Under the pieces are notes generated by a model. That model was not told where the DNA came from. It did no database searches and worked only from the letters and a program-made list of their open reading frames with translations. The position numbers and the translations under genes were made by a program. A stretch of DNA of 64,000 nt from Verrucomicrobiota bacterium (lineage in GTDB: Bacteria; Verrucomicrobiota; Verrucomicrobiia; Limisphaerales; UBA9464): positions 1 to 64,000 of the forward strand of contig CANIZL010000010.1 of NCBI GenBank assembly GCA_947471985.1, read 5' to 3'. Below are positions 55,009 through 63,774 of this stretch, piece by piece; position 1 is the first letter of the stretch; every line of letters starts with the position of its first letter.

Positions 55009-55515
55009 ATGAATGTCACCGAGATCACCGGATTCGTCCTGGCTCTGCTGGTGATGATGCTGGGTTTGATTGGTGCCGTGCTGCCGGCACTACCCGGAAC
55101 GCCATTGATATTCCTCGCCGCCCTCGGGCACAAGCTCTGGCTGGGCGATCGCAGTGTCTCCTGGTGGATTGTTGGCCTGCTGGGTTTGGTGACGGTGTTG
55201 ACGCTCGCGATCGACGCCCTGGCGACGGCCTACGGCGCCCGGAAGATGGGGGCAACGTGGCGAGGGATGGTGGGAGCGGCGCTCGGCACGATGCTGGGTC
55301 TGTTGTGGCTGCCGTTCGGATTGATCATCGGTCCGTTTCTTGGTGCCACGCTGCTGGAAATGGCGACGGGCAAGGCGTGGAAGGAGGCGGGCAAGGCGGG
55401 ATTTGGTGCCACCTTGGGATTTCTAGCCGGCACCGTGGGCAAGGTCGCCGCGTGCCTGGGAATGATCGGACTTTGGACGCTTATGGCGCTTTGGCAGGCG
55501 CTGGGCAGCCCCTAA
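55009..55515 (+). CDS. DUF456 membrane protein
   Basis: 168 residues with four to five hydrophobic helices. The DUF456 signatures are present: LIGAVLPALPGTPLIFLAAL near the start, DALATAYGARKMGAT in the first cytoplasmic loop and the glycine-rich FGLIIGPFLGATLLE helix. Small integral inner-membrane protein of unknown function. ATG at MNVTEI was chosen since the longer frame is not hydrophobic. Convergent with the glycosylase gene, 41 bp between stops. Confidence 0.85.
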   Translation: MNVTEITGFVLALLVMMLGLIGAVLPALPGTPLIFLAALGHKLWLGDRSVSWWIVGLLGLVTVLTLAIDALATAYGARKMGATWRGMVGAALGTMLGLLWLPFGLIIGPFLGATLLEMATGKAWKEAGKAGFGATLGFLAGTVGKVAACLGMIGLWTLMALWQALGSP

Positions 55516-55556
55516 TGGTCGAACCGCCCGGCCACCACGGTCCCACCCGGCGAGGT

Positions 55557-56552
55557 TTAGGGGTTCAAGAAATAACCGCGCTGCCGGGCGCTGATGGGCA
55601 ACCCGATCTTTTCCATCACCTCCAGCATATCCTCCCAAACTTTGCGCTTTTCCGAGATCACCTGATTGCGCAGCAGATAGGCCGGATGGTAGGTGGGCAT
55701 CAGCGGAATGCCCCGGTAGCTCTGCCATTTTCCCCGCAGCCGGGTGATGCCGACCGTTCCACCAAGCAGACCTTCCACGGCAGTCGATCCGAGAGCCACC
55801 AGGACCTCGGGCTGGATCAAATCGATCTGTTCGTGAAGCCACGGGTTGCACGTGGCCATTTCGTCGGGCCGGGGTTTACGGTTACCCGGGGCGCCTCCGG
55901 GCATGTCGGGGCGGCACTTGAGGATGTTCGCGATATAAACGGACTCACGGCCCAGGCCCATGGCCCCAATGATTTTGGTCAACAATTCCCCGGCCCGGCC
56001 GACGAACGGTTCGCCGGCGAGATCTTCATCGGCTCCGGGCGCTTCGCCGATGAACAAGATGCGGGCATCCGGATCGCCCACCCCAAAGACCACGGAGTGA
56101 CGGGCCGCCACCAAATGGCTGCATTGCTGGCAGGCGAGCACCCGCTGCTGAAGCGCCGCAAAAGCGAGGACCTTGGACGCCGGGTCCAAGCGGGGCGGAA
56201 GGGGCTTGTCCGCCAGAGGATTGACCGTTGGAATCGGCACCACGGCGGGGCGTGCTGCGAAATCAGCGGCGTCGCCCTCAAAAGCGGCGGCAAAGGATTC
56301 GGGCTCGGCGGAGCGGGGTGAAACGAGGCGACGCTCAGCCCCGGGAGTCGGTGCGGGCGCCACCGGCCGTGGGGACGCCGGACTGCTCACCGGGGCGATA
56401 GCCCGGGCCGGTACTGACGCGGCAGGTGCGGATCGCTTGGTCAAGGCCGCCAGGGTGGCGGGCAGGACCGGGACGGAACGCACGCCCTGCGCATCCAGGT
56501 GTTCCAGATGCGCGATCGTGGCATCGAGCAATTGCCGGTACGCGGCGGACAT
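55557..56552 (-). CDS. Uracil-DNA glycosylase, type 4 (4Fe-4S)
   Basis: 331 residues. Removes uracil from DNA. The catalytic core (about 128-331) has the four cluster cysteines Cys141, Cys144, Cys213 and Cys235, motif 1 GEAPGADED (169-177) and motif 2 HPAYLLR (289-295). The N-terminal about 125 residues are a helix followed by a Pro/Ala/Ser-rich linker, longer than in most family members (usual length near 200), so it may tether the enzyme to a partner such as the replication clamp; that is inference. The ATG at MSAAYR was chosen. The membrane protein gene upstream ends 90 bp away. Confidence 0.93.
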   Translation of the reverse strand: MSAAYRQLLDATIAHLEHLDAQGVRSVPVLPATLAALTKRSAPAASVPARAIAPVSSPASPRPVAPAPTPGAERRLVSPRSAEPESFAAAFEGDAADFAARPAVVPIPTVNPLADKPLPPRLDPASKVLAFAALQQRVLACQQCSHLVAARHSVVFGVGDPDARILFIGEAPGADEDLAGEPFVGRAGELLTKIIGAMGLGRESVYIANILKCRPDMPGGAPGNRKPRPDEMATCNPWLHEQIDLIQPEVLVALGSTAVEGLLGGTVGITRLRGKWQSYRGIPLMPTYHPAYLLRNQVISEKRKVWEDMLEVMEKIGLPISARQRGYFLNP

Positions 56553-56641
56553 GGCTGCGAACAGTGTCGTGAGCGCGGCCGGTAGAAAGGAAAAAGAGGC
56601 GGATGATTGCGCGGGGTGCCTCGGCCGCACCGCCGGCCGGA

Positions 56642-57292
56642 TCAGGCCATCCGCTCCTGCGGGAACAGCTTCCGGAGGGCGAAATGGGTGGGAATGTACA
56701 GGACCGACAGCAAAGCCAGCATCCAGCCCGCTAGATAGACGCCGGACGGGACACAGGACTGGGCCGCGGAATCGTCCAGGCCCCACACATAATTGACGTT
56801 GCACGGCGCCGCCCCCGCGGCGTTGGCGACGCTGGGGCCGGGGAGGAAAAAGTAACTGATCAGGCAGACCGTCCAGGCGAGGCCGGTCCAGGCCGGCAAA
56901 GCGCGGCGGTCGTAACCCAGTCGGCTCACCAAGAACACCAAGAGGAACGGCAGCCACCCATGAAAGAAGGAGAGGCCCCGCAGGAAGATCGGGCGCTCCG
57001 TGTTGAACATGTAGGCGGTCATTCCGGTGAATTTGTGACCGGTGGCCTGGACGACGAAGTCCACGCACCACAGGACCTGGGGAATCAGGATTCCCACCGC
57101 CGGCATCGAGATCAACAGACGATTCTCCGTCCAAATGCCCGCCAGGGTCAGAAACAAAGCGAGATCGCAGAAATAGAGAAAATTAGTGGGCCCGTACTTG
57201 AGCCAATAAACCGGCACGAGGACGGCGAGAAATGCCGTGTAGGCGAGCTTGAGCGTCAGCGGGATTCGCGGAGTGCTTGCGGATGTATTCAT
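56642..57292 (-). CDS. Integral membrane protein of unknown function
   Basis: 216 residues with about six hydrophobic helices. Distinctive pieces: FLYFCDLALFLTLAGIW, the PQVLWCVDFV segment, TAYMFNTERPIFLRGLSFFHGWLPFLLVFLV, then a loop with two Cys (CNVNYVWG, SCVP) and a last helix before a short basic tail. Cys and His residues in helices and loops could bind a cofactor or metal. I cannot assign a family with confidence. The ATG at MNTSAS begins a usual N-terminus; upstream codons are poor. Confidence 0.72.
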   Translation of the reverse strand: MNTSASTPRIPLTLKLAYTAFLAVLVPVYWLKYGPTNFLYFCDLALFLTLAGIWTENRLLISMPAVGILIPQVLWCVDFVVQATGHKFTGMTAYMFNTERPIFLRGLSFFHGWLPFLLVFLVSRLGYDRRALPAWTGLAWTVCLISYFFLPGPSVANAAGAAPCNVNYVWGLDDSAAQSCVPSGVYLAGWMLALLSVLYIPTHFALRKLFPQERMA

Positions 57293-57419
57293 GACACCGT
57301 GAGCACTAGCACGGCGTCCGACCCGGTGGTTAATTGCTAATAATTGGGTGGATATCGATCCAACCAATAATGGTCAACGAGCGAACCGGGAGCGTCTTCC
57401 GCTTCCCGGCCACCCGTGA

Positions 57420-58550
57420 TCAGGCGGCCATTGGCAGCCCGGCCAGCCCATCCGAGGTGGGGGAGCTTTCCGCTTCCCGGCGTTCAATCCATTTGCGCAG
57501 CTTGGCCAGCGCCACGTTCTGAATCTGACGAATGCGCTCGCGGGTAACTCCGAAGCGGACCCCCACTTCCTCCAGGGTCCGCTCGGGACCGCCATCGAGA
57601 CCAAACCGATAGCGTATGATGGTCTCCTCCCGCTTCTCCAAATGGGTGACGAATTCCAGCAGCATCTGGTGGGTCTGTTGTTGAATGACGTCGTTGTCGG
57701 CCGTCAGCATATTTTCATCCCGCACCCGCTCGGCAAACGTGGTGTCGTCGTCCTCCCCCATGGGGGCATCGAGGGACGCCGGGCGGTGACTGGCGGCCCA
57801 GAGCTCGGTGACCCGCCGCCGTGTCATGCCCATGGCGTCGGCGAGTTCCTTGTCGGTGGGTTCCCGCCCCAGTTCCTCGAGCAACTTCAGGGAAACGCGG
57901 CGCATCTTGGCGATGCGATCCACCAGGTGCACCGGAACCCGAATGGTCTTCCCCTGATTGGCGATCGCCCGCTTGATGGACTGCTTGATCCACCACGCCG
58001 CGTAGGTTGAGAGCTTCGCTCCCTTGCGCGGGTCGAACCGTTCGACCGCCCGCATCAGTCCCATGTTGCCCTCGTTGATCATATCCAGAAGGGGCAGACC
58101 CATGCCGTCGTAATCGTGGGCAATCTTGACGACGAGACGCAGGTTGGACTTGATCATCCGCTCCCGCGCGGCGTTGTCCCCTTTGCGGATCAATTTGGAA
58201 AGTACGATCTCATCCTGAATCGTGAGCAGGGGCGTCTCACTGATTTCGCGGAGGTAGAGCCGGAGGTTCATGTCGCCGTCACGCGAGAGACTGCCCGAGG
58301 CGGCCGAGATCGGTGGCGGCGGAGCGACGACATCCTGCCGGGGCACCGAGAAAACCGGGCCGGGGGCCGAGCCGGGGATGCGGCGACGATGTCCCGTGGC
58401 GGACTCGCGTGGAGAAGTCCCGGCAGCCGCCGCGTGGCGCGACCGAAAGCTGGAACGGATCCGGGGTTTGAAGGGGGAGACTGCTTTGGCGGTGACCACG
58501 GGCACCGGGCCGCCATGGATGGGACTGGTTTCGGGTACTGTTGCTTTCAT
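57420..58550 (-). CDS. RNA polymerase sigma-70 family factor (SigA/RpoS-like)
   Basis: 376 residues. Residues 1-90 are Pro/Ser/Arg-rich and replace the acidic region 1.1 of RpoD. Then region 1.2 (MNLRLYLREISETPLL), region 2 with DMINEGNMGLMRAVERFDP and KLSTYAAWWIKQSIKRAI (promoter -10 recognition), region 3 (VPVHLVDRIAKM) and region 4 with TLEEVGVRFGVTRERIRQIQ (-35 recognition). The size suits a group 2 (RpoS-type) or a short primary factor. No dnaG or rpsU is adjacent. Upstream lies a 742-bp gene-free region. ATG at MKATVPE used; earlier codons would add 21 residues. Confidence 0.92.
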   Translation of the reverse strand: MKATVPETSPIHGGPVPVVTAKAVSPFKPRIRSSFRSRHAAAAGTSPRESATGHRRRIPGSAPGPVFSVPRQDVVAPPPPISAASGSLSRDGDMNLRLYLREISETPLLTIQDEIVLSKLIRKGDNAARERMIKSNLRLVVKIAHDYDGMGLPLLDMINEGNMGLMRAVERFDPRKGAKLSTYAAWWIKQSIKRAIANQGKTIRVPVHLVDRIAKMRRVSLKLLEELGREPTDKELADAMGMTRRRVTELWAASHRPASLDAPMGEDDDTTFAERVRDENMLTADNDVIQQQTHQMLLEFVTHLEKREETIIRYRFGLDGGPERTLEEVGVRFGVTRERIRQIQNVALAKLRKWIERREAESSPTSDGLAGLPMAA

Positions 58551-59292
58551 AGGCCGTTCGGTTGTTAATGAGAGAGCAAATGCCCAGCCATTCTTCCCGG
58601 GTTTCCTGCCCAATTCTTTAACTTTTTAAGAGACCGGCAAAAGGTCGGTCCCGTTCAGAATTCTTATGGCCACGGCTCCGATTGTTGGGACAAAGCGTAT
58701 AAAAATTGTGGGCAATTGTACGGCGAAGACCAAAAGCCGCCGGCGTCGGGCGCGAGCCAGCACTCCGCGAGAAAAATAGCGCGTTTGAACCGGTGCCCGG
58801 GAACGGGCTTTATCGAATCGTCCAGCGAAGCCCCACCCCCAAGTGCGTCTCTGTCCCCAACCAAATCCTCGGACCACGCTGGGTTTGGGGGCTCACGCCC
58901 AATTGCCAACAAACCACCGCTGGTGAGGCGATTGTCCCCGCGAAGTGATTCGACGACGGGCGCAGGTGAGACGGCCGACGTGGTGAACGACATTCATCGG
59001 ACCGATTGAGTCTTCCCGCAGCGGTGTGACGTCACCGACGGAGGCGGCATCCAATTTCCGCCAGATCTCTGCGGGGATCCGCGCAGCCTACCCAGAGAGA
59101 CACCCGCTCCCCGGAATAGCTGCCGCCCATGAAGAACAGCCGGGACGACGACGCCGTGGCTGTCGGGGACGGATACGAAAAATTTCAGCGGTATCTGGCT
59201 GCACCCCAAGTGCGAGTGGCGAACGGCACGGCACGCCTCCCAACGCCGTCCGGGCGTTGGGACAACGACCAGCCCCGCGGGAAATCCGCCGC
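58551..59292. other. 742-bp gene-free region
   Basis: Between the sigma-factor start and the IMP dehydrogenase stop, both on the minus strand. Its frames are Arg/Pro/Gly-rich and broken, with no family look. An AT-richer patch (about 58600-58725) upstream of the sigma gene is its likely promoter area. At 59238-59262 a strong hairpin follows guaB. The rest, 58740-59230, shows no recognisable gene. It could hold an sRNA or be the scar of a lost gene. Confidence 0.55.
59238..59262 (-). terminator. Strong hairpin downstream of guaB, no T tract
   Basis: A perfect ten-pair stem (tcccaacgcc / ggcgttggga) with a five-base loop, 30 bases after the guaB stop on the minus strand. There is no run of T behind it, so it is a hairpin of terminator position but atypical form; it may instead protect the 3' end of the message. 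Confidence 0.5.
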
Positions 59293-60861
59293 CTAGTTGG
59301 CGGTTTTCACCTCGACGACGTCGTGCGGCGACGCCTCACGTTGGCCGGCGTGGCTGACGCGAATGTAGCGGGCCTTGGCGCGGAGTTTGGTCAGGTCCGG
59401 TGCCCCGAGATAACCCATGCCACTTTGTAATCCACCCACCAATTGGGTGATCACCTGATCCAGTGGACCCGCCACTTCCTTCAAGGCCTCCACACCCTCG
59501 GCCGCCACCTTGCGGGTCTGATCGGTGGAATGTCCGTAACGTGCAGCCGAGCCCGCCTTCATGGCCGCCAGGCTGCCCATGCCCCGGTACTGTTTGTAGA
59601 CCTTGCCATTGATCTCCAAGATCTGCCCCGGCGCCTCGGGACATCCCGCGAAGAGGCCCCCGCAGATGACGGCGTGGGCCAGCGTCAACGCCTTGACCAC
59701 ATCGCCCGACTTGGTGATGCCGCCGTCGGCGAGAATGGTAACGCCGGACTTCGTCGCCGCCCGCGAGGCGACATAAAGCGCTGTCAATTGCGGGATCCCC
59801 ACGCCCGCAACCACGCGGGTGGTGCAAATGGAGCCGGGTCCCTGTCCCACCTTTACCGTATTCGCACCGCATTGGGCCAGGAACTCCACGCCCGCCGCGC
59901 TGGTGACATTGCCGGCGATGATGGGCAGCTTGGGAAAAGCGTCACGGATCAGCCGCACTGTCTCACCGACTCCGGAGGTATGACCGTGGGCGGTGGACAC
60001 TGCGACCACATCCAAACCCCGTTCCACCAGCGCCTGGAGGTGATTGAGAATCCGTTCGCGATCCAGCGTGCCGTCGCCCTTCCGTGTGGTGGAGATCGCC
60101 GCCCCGCAAATCAGCCGGAAATGGGCGTCCCGGGCCGGCTTCACCTGAGCGGCCCGCTCGTGACTGATCCGCTCGATGTCGCTGAGGGTGAACAGTCCGT
60201 GCAGACGATCCTGCTCATCGACGACGAGGAGTTTGTGAATGCCCGGATTGTTGGTAAAGAACCGGTCGGCCGCGGCGATCGGGTTGTTGCCCAATTCCCG
60301 CACGGTAAGCGTCTTCACCTCGCCCCGCGCCTGCAAAGCCTCCGCCACCTTTCGCCGGGCATAGCGCGGCTTGACGACGTGCCCGGGCAACAAACCGAGC
60401 AACCGGTTTTGCTCGTCGACCACCGGAAAAGTGCTGAACGCAAACCGGCGGGTCTCGATCATTTCGAGGATCTCACCAATGAGCTGACCGGGTGCCACCT
60501 TGATGGGTTCCTGGATCAGGCCGTGGACGTGGTTCTTGACCCGCGTCACCTCGCGCAATTGATCGCGCTCCGACATGTTGTAGTGAATCAACCCCAGGCC
60601 GCCGTTCAGGGCCATCGCGATCGCCATGCGCGATTCCGTGACGGTGTCCATATCCGCCGAGATCAAGGGGAGGTGAAGTTCCAAACCCTCAGCCAGCCGG
60701 GTGTCCAACTGGGTGTCCCGCGGCAGCACCTCGGAATGCAATGTCGCCAAGGTGACGTCGTCGTACGTCAGGGCCGTTCCATGGTGGGTCCGAAAGAACG
60801 CTTCCGCCGGCTTGTAAAACTCGGCGTCAATGTCAGAGGAGGAGAAGGCGGAATCTGCCAT
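59293..60861 (-). CDS. guaB: IMP dehydrogenase
   Basis: 522 residues. Oxidises IMP to XMP with NAD, the first committed step to GMP. TIM barrel with the early [10 protein letters not shown] and [11 protein letters not shown], two CBS domains inserted at about 112-235 that bind nucleotides for control, then [22 protein letters not shown], the catalytic loop GSICTTR with Cys346, [12 protein letters not shown] and [10 protein letters not shown]. Usual length is about 490; the extra residues are at the N-terminus and in loops. ATG at MADSAF gives the standard start region. The mutM gene upstream ends 90 bp away; guaA is not in view. Confidence 0.95.
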   Translation of the reverse strand: MADSAFSSSDIDAEFYKPAEAFFRTHHGTALTYDDVTLATLHSEVLPRDTQLDTRLAEGLELHLPLISADMDTVTESRMAIAMALNGGLGLIHYNMSERDQLREVTRVKNHVHGLIQEPIKVAPGQLIGEILEMIETRRFAFSTFPVVDEQNRLLGLLPGHVVKPRYARRKVAEALQARGEVKTLTVRELGNNPIAAADRFFTNNPGIHKLLVVDEQDRLHGLFTLSDIERISHERAAQVKPARDAHFRLICGAAISTTRKGDGTLDRERILNHLQALVERGLDVVAVSTAHGHTSGVGETVRLIRDAFPKLPIIAGNVTSAAGVEFLAQCGANTVKVGQGPGSICTTRVVAGVGIPQLTALYVASRAATKSGVTILADGGITKSGDVVKALTLAHAVICGGLFAGCPEAPGQILEINGKVYKQYRGMGSLAAMKAGSAARYGHSTDQTRKVAAEGVEALKEVAGPLDQVITQLVGGLQSGMGYLGAPDLTKLRAKARYIRVSHAGQREASPHDVVEVKTAN

Positions 60862-60951
60862 GGAGTGAAGTAGGCGGCCACGGCCGCTGAGGCAAGCGCC
60901 GGTCATAGATCCAGTTCCGAGGGACCCGGCGACCGGTGCCTCCGTCAGCAC

Positions 60952-61818
60952 TCAAGCGGTCTGGCAATGGCGACACCAAAACGTGCTGCGTGCGGCCTGA
61001 ACCAAGCGCTGGATCGGGCTTCCACACTGAAGACACGGCTGGTCGGCCCGATCGTAAACCCGCAGGCGTTCGACGTAGAATTCACCACCCCCGGCGGATT
61101 GGCCGTAGTAAAAGAGGCCGTCCTTTCGTCCAGTGGAACTGAACTCCAAGGGAATCGTGGAGCCAAACTGGATCGCTTCCAACAGCACCTCGCGAATCGA
61201 AGCCACCAGCCGCGTCAGGTCGGCAGGTTTGAGCCGTTGAGCGCCCCGGCGGGGATTGATTCCCGCCCGGAACAGGGCCTCGCTGGCATAGATGTTGCCC
61301 ACGCCCGCGACGACCGTTTGATCCAGCAGCTTGATCTTGATGGCTTGCCGGGAGGTTCCCAGCCCCGCCCGCAGCGCGTCGGGCGTAAAAGTGTCGTCCA
61401 AGGGCTCCGGCCCAAGCTGGCTCAACGCCGCGGCATCGAGATTTAAGCGTCCAAAATATCGGGTGTCCTCAAACACGAAAACCTCATCACCCAGATCCAA
61501 GGTCACAGCGGTGTGTTTAGGCAGGGGTTGGCCTTTGGATTGAACAAACATCCGCCCGGTCATCCCCAGATGCCCGATCAAGGTCACCCCAAGCAGGGAG
61601 TCCTTTCCGCGGGTGGGGGTTTCGAGATCGAAAATCAGGTACTTGGCGCGACGACGCACCTCCCGAAAAACCTTCCCCTGAAGTACCGCCCGCAAGGCGT
61701 CCGGTGTTTCGGGGCGCACCACCTTGGGGCGGTAAACCTTCAGATCCCGGATAACGCGGCTGTGCAGAGCCGGGCGCAAGTGCCGAACGAGGATCTCTAC
61801 CTCGGGAAGTTCCGGCAT
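60952..61818 (-). CDS. mutM: Formamidopyrimidine-DNA glycosylase
   Basis: 288 residues. Bifunctional glycosylase/AP lyase that removes 8-oxoguanine. The chain begins MPELPEVE, so the catalytic N-terminal Pro and Glu are exact; the helix-two-turn-helix has GNIYASEALFRAGINP, and the C-terminal zinc finger has two CxxC pairs (CLQC and CRHC). Family length is normal (about 270-290). This identifies the start with certainty. It follows the small exported protein gene by 56 bp. Confidence 0.96.
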   Translation of the reverse strand: MPELPEVEILVRHLRPALHSRVIRDLKVYRPKVVRPETPDALRAVLQGKVFREVRRRAKYLIFDLETPTRGKDSLLGVTLIGHLGMTGRMFVQSKGQPLPKHTAVTLDLGDEVFVFEDTRYFGRLNLDAAALSQLGPEPLDDTFTPDALRAGLGTSRQAIKIKLLDQTVVAGVGNIYASEALFRAGINPRRGAQRLKPADLTRLVASIREVLLEAIQFGSTIPLEFSSTGRKDGLFYYGQSAGGGEFYVERLRVYDRADQPCLQCGSPIQRLVQAARSTFWCRHCQTA

Positions 61819-61874
61819 GGCGGGAGTGTCAAAACGAACCGGAACCGACGGCGCAATCCGCCCCGGCGCAGGCT

Positions 61875-62354
61875 TTAGTGACTCATGGTGATGATCACCA
61901 TCCAGGCGTCATCCCAGGTATCCTTGCTGTCGCCGCCGATGATCAACGTCCCGCCCTTTACGAGCTTCTCGATGGGTTCGGTGACCGTGCGCAGCAGCTT
62001 CAATTTTCCGTCCGCCCCAACGCTGTAAAGCTTCACCTCCAGATGGCCATTGCCCACGTCACTCAGTTCCACGGCGCACTTGTCGAGCATGGCCTTGCGG
62101 GGCTCCTTGCCGACGACGCGGGTGTCCTCCGATTTGATCACCCAATAGTTCTTCCACCGCAGCGCCTTGAGCTTGTCCTTCAGCTTGGCGTCGAGTTCCA
62201 CCAAATCCTTGCCGTCAGGTTTCGAACCATCGGTGCCCCAGACCAGCTGGGAACGCAGTTTCAGTTCGGTCGCCGGCGCCGCACCCAAAGCCAGCAGACC
62301 GATGGACCAAGCGAACAACCCAGCCACCAACAGCCGGGCAATTGTGGATTTCAT
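61875..62354 (-). CDS. Small exported protein of unknown function
   Basis: 159 residues with a signal peptide (about 1-25, cleaved after LGA). The mature part reads as a compact alpha/beta domain: LRSQLVWGTDG, a Lys-rich helix (DAKLKDKLKALRWKNYWVIK), KCAVELSDVGNGHLEVKLYSVG and the C-terminal DDAWMVIITM. The internal phrase KLKDKLKALRWKNYWVI recurs, from memory of the pattern, in many small verrucomicrobial exported proteins; this is not verified. No catalytic residue is evident. ATG at MKSTIA chosen for the signal peptide. Confidence 0.72.
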   Translation of the reverse strand: MKSTIARLLVAGLFAWSIGLLALGAAPATELKLRSQLVWGTDGSKPDGKDLVELDAKLKDKLKALRWKNYWVIKSEDTRVVGKEPRKAMLDKCAVELSDVGNGHLEVKLYSVGADGKLKLLRTVTEPIEKLVKGGTLIIGGDSKDTWDDAWMVIITMSH

Positions 62355-62427
62355 GAGCAAGTGATAAAACGCAGACTTGAACCGCCCACCCGCGAAGCGC
62401 GTGAGCGCAACGGGAGGCGGGGTGGAT

Positions 62428-62916
62428 TCAGTCGAGCCAGCAAATGGTAACCCCTTCAGACTCTGAACGGAAAACGACGGCACCGGAGGAATCCGAGCCC
62501 CGGTCCGAAACCGCCGTTTCACCAAACGCCCGGGTTATCGGCAGACCTCCAACGGACACCAGGAAGGAGGTCACCGCCACGGCCGAGGCACCCAGCACAG
62601 GCAACCACCAGCGCAGCCAGAAACCGCGCGGCGAAGCCGGTGTCTGAGCCCGGGTCCCGGCTCGTTCAGCGCTCTCGATCTTCCGCTGGATTTGGGACCA
62701 GTAAAACTCCCGGGAAGCCGGCACCGTGTGCACCGGTTCGTTGGCCCGGACCAGCTGGCTGAGGGACCGCACCCCTTCCACCAGTCCCCGGGCCTCGGCG
62801 TCATCCGCCATCATCCGCTCGAGCTCGGCCCGGCGTCCGGGTGGCAGGCCTTCCAGTTGGTCCAGCTGACCATCTGCGTACGCTTGCAGCTCCAGATATT
62901 GTTCGTTGGTCTTCAT
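62428..62916 (-). CDS. Transmembrane anti-sigma factor
   Basis: 162 residues. N-terminal LQAYADGQLDQL (about 10-21) has the usual start of anti-sigma proteins but no HxxxCxxC zinc motif. Helical part to about 95, one transmembrane helix (about 104-123, WWLPVLGASAVAVTSFLVSV), then a short periplasmic tail. Its ATG overlaps the stop of the upstream ECF sigma gene (ATGA), the classic arrangement for a cognate pair. It should hold the sigma factor at the membrane until a signal acts on the periplasmic part, which is very short here (about 40 residues). Confidence 0.82.
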   Translation of the reverse strand: MKTNEQYLELQAYADGQLDQLEGLPPGRRAELERMMADDAEARGLVEGVRSLSQLVRANEPVHTVPASREFYWSQIQRKIESAERAGTRAQTPASPRGFWLRWWLPVLGASAVAVTSFLVSVGGLPITRAFGETAVSDRGSDSSGAVVFRSESEGVTICWLD

Positions 62917-63521
62917 TGTGTGCGCTCCCGCTTCAAACCCTGCAGCAACGTCGCCAACCGGCGACGCGCATAAAATAGCCGGGACATCACCGTCCCGATG
63001 GAAATCCCCACCCGCTTGGCCACGTCCTTGTATTCCAAGCCTTCAAATTCGTGCAACATCAACACCGTCCGGTGCGCATCGCTCAGTTTGGCGAGCGCCT
63101 CGTCGATCCGCTTCCGCAATTCCGTGTGCTCCAATCCCTCCGTGGGATTGATTAACTGCACCGGCATCTGCCGCTCCACCCCGCCGGACTCCTCATCCAT
63201 CTCCTCAATGGACTCGGCCCGCATCCGCTTCTTCTTCCGCAATTCATCCAGACAGACATTGATGACAATCCGGGTCATCCACGTGGCGAACGAGCTGTCG
63301 CCCTGAAACTGATGCAGGCGCTGCCAGCCCTTCACCCAAGCTTCTTGGGAGAGATCCATCGCCTCTTCTTCATTCCGCATCATGATCATGGCGCGGGCGT
63401 AAATCTTGTCGCGATGACGATGAACCAATTGCTCGAAGGCATCCGCGTCTCCGCTTTTGGCCCAACCCACCAACTGCACATCGTCAGCCGACGGATAGTC
63501 ATGTCTCAATGTCGGGTTCAT
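62913..63521 (-). CDS. ECF RNA polymerase sigma factor (RpoE-like)
   Basis: 202 residues. Region 2 has FEQLVHRHRDKIYARAM and DLSQEAWVKGWQRLHQF, with TWMTRIVINVCLDELRKK closing it. Region 4 begins LAKLSDAHRTVLMLHEFEGLEYKDVA and has the recognition helix around GISIGTVMSRLFYARRRL. Between them is an acidic/Gly linker of about 40 residues (EEMDEESGG). Directs polymerase to stress-type promoters. Coupled to the anti-sigma gene by 4-bp overlap. Upstream is a 253-bp spacer with a hairpin 20 bp before the start. Confidence 0.93.
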   Translation of the reverse strand: MNPTLRHDYPSADDVQLVGWAKSGDADAFEQLVHRHRDKIYARAMIMMRNEEEAMDLSQEAWVKGWQRLHQFQGDSSFATWMTRIVINVCLDELRKKKRMRAESIEEMDEESGGVERQMPVQLINPTEGLEHTELRKRIDEALAKLSDAHRTVLMLHEFEGLEYKDVAKRVGISIGTVMSRLFYARRRLATLLQGLKRERTQ

Positions 63522-63774
63522 GGACGATGCTGGGAGGGTCCGCTATTCAGCGGATCGCAGGGAGTTATTCACGGAGGTTGATGTGCCTATAAACATCTTA
63601 AAATCAATCAATTACCTCTAATTTTACGGAGCGAACCAACCGTTCTTCGCGGCAGAATGACAGGCGACGGGACCCTCCGCCAATCCGGTTCCTGCAGGGC
63701 TGTTTCGTCGCCATTGAAAACGGGTGAATCATTGATCCTAAAACACTTAAGTGAAAATGGAGGCTCCGCAGGGG
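63522..63774. other. Spacer upstream of the ECF sigma gene
   Basis: Contains a small hairpin tccgct-attc-agcgga at 63539-63554, near the sigma start, an AT-rich tract (63595-63625) that is the best promoter candidate for the sigma operon, and a perfect 10-bp palindrome cacttaagtg at 63744-63753 flanked by T/A runs just after the upstream gene's stop. The palindrome could be a weak terminator or operator. No gene is present. Confidence 0.45.

Noticed and set aside
55506-55565. Inverted repeat cccctaa / ttagggg around the convergent stops.
   Set aside because: Both arms are the final codons of the two genes, and the loop of about 40 bases is too long; best explained by coincidence.
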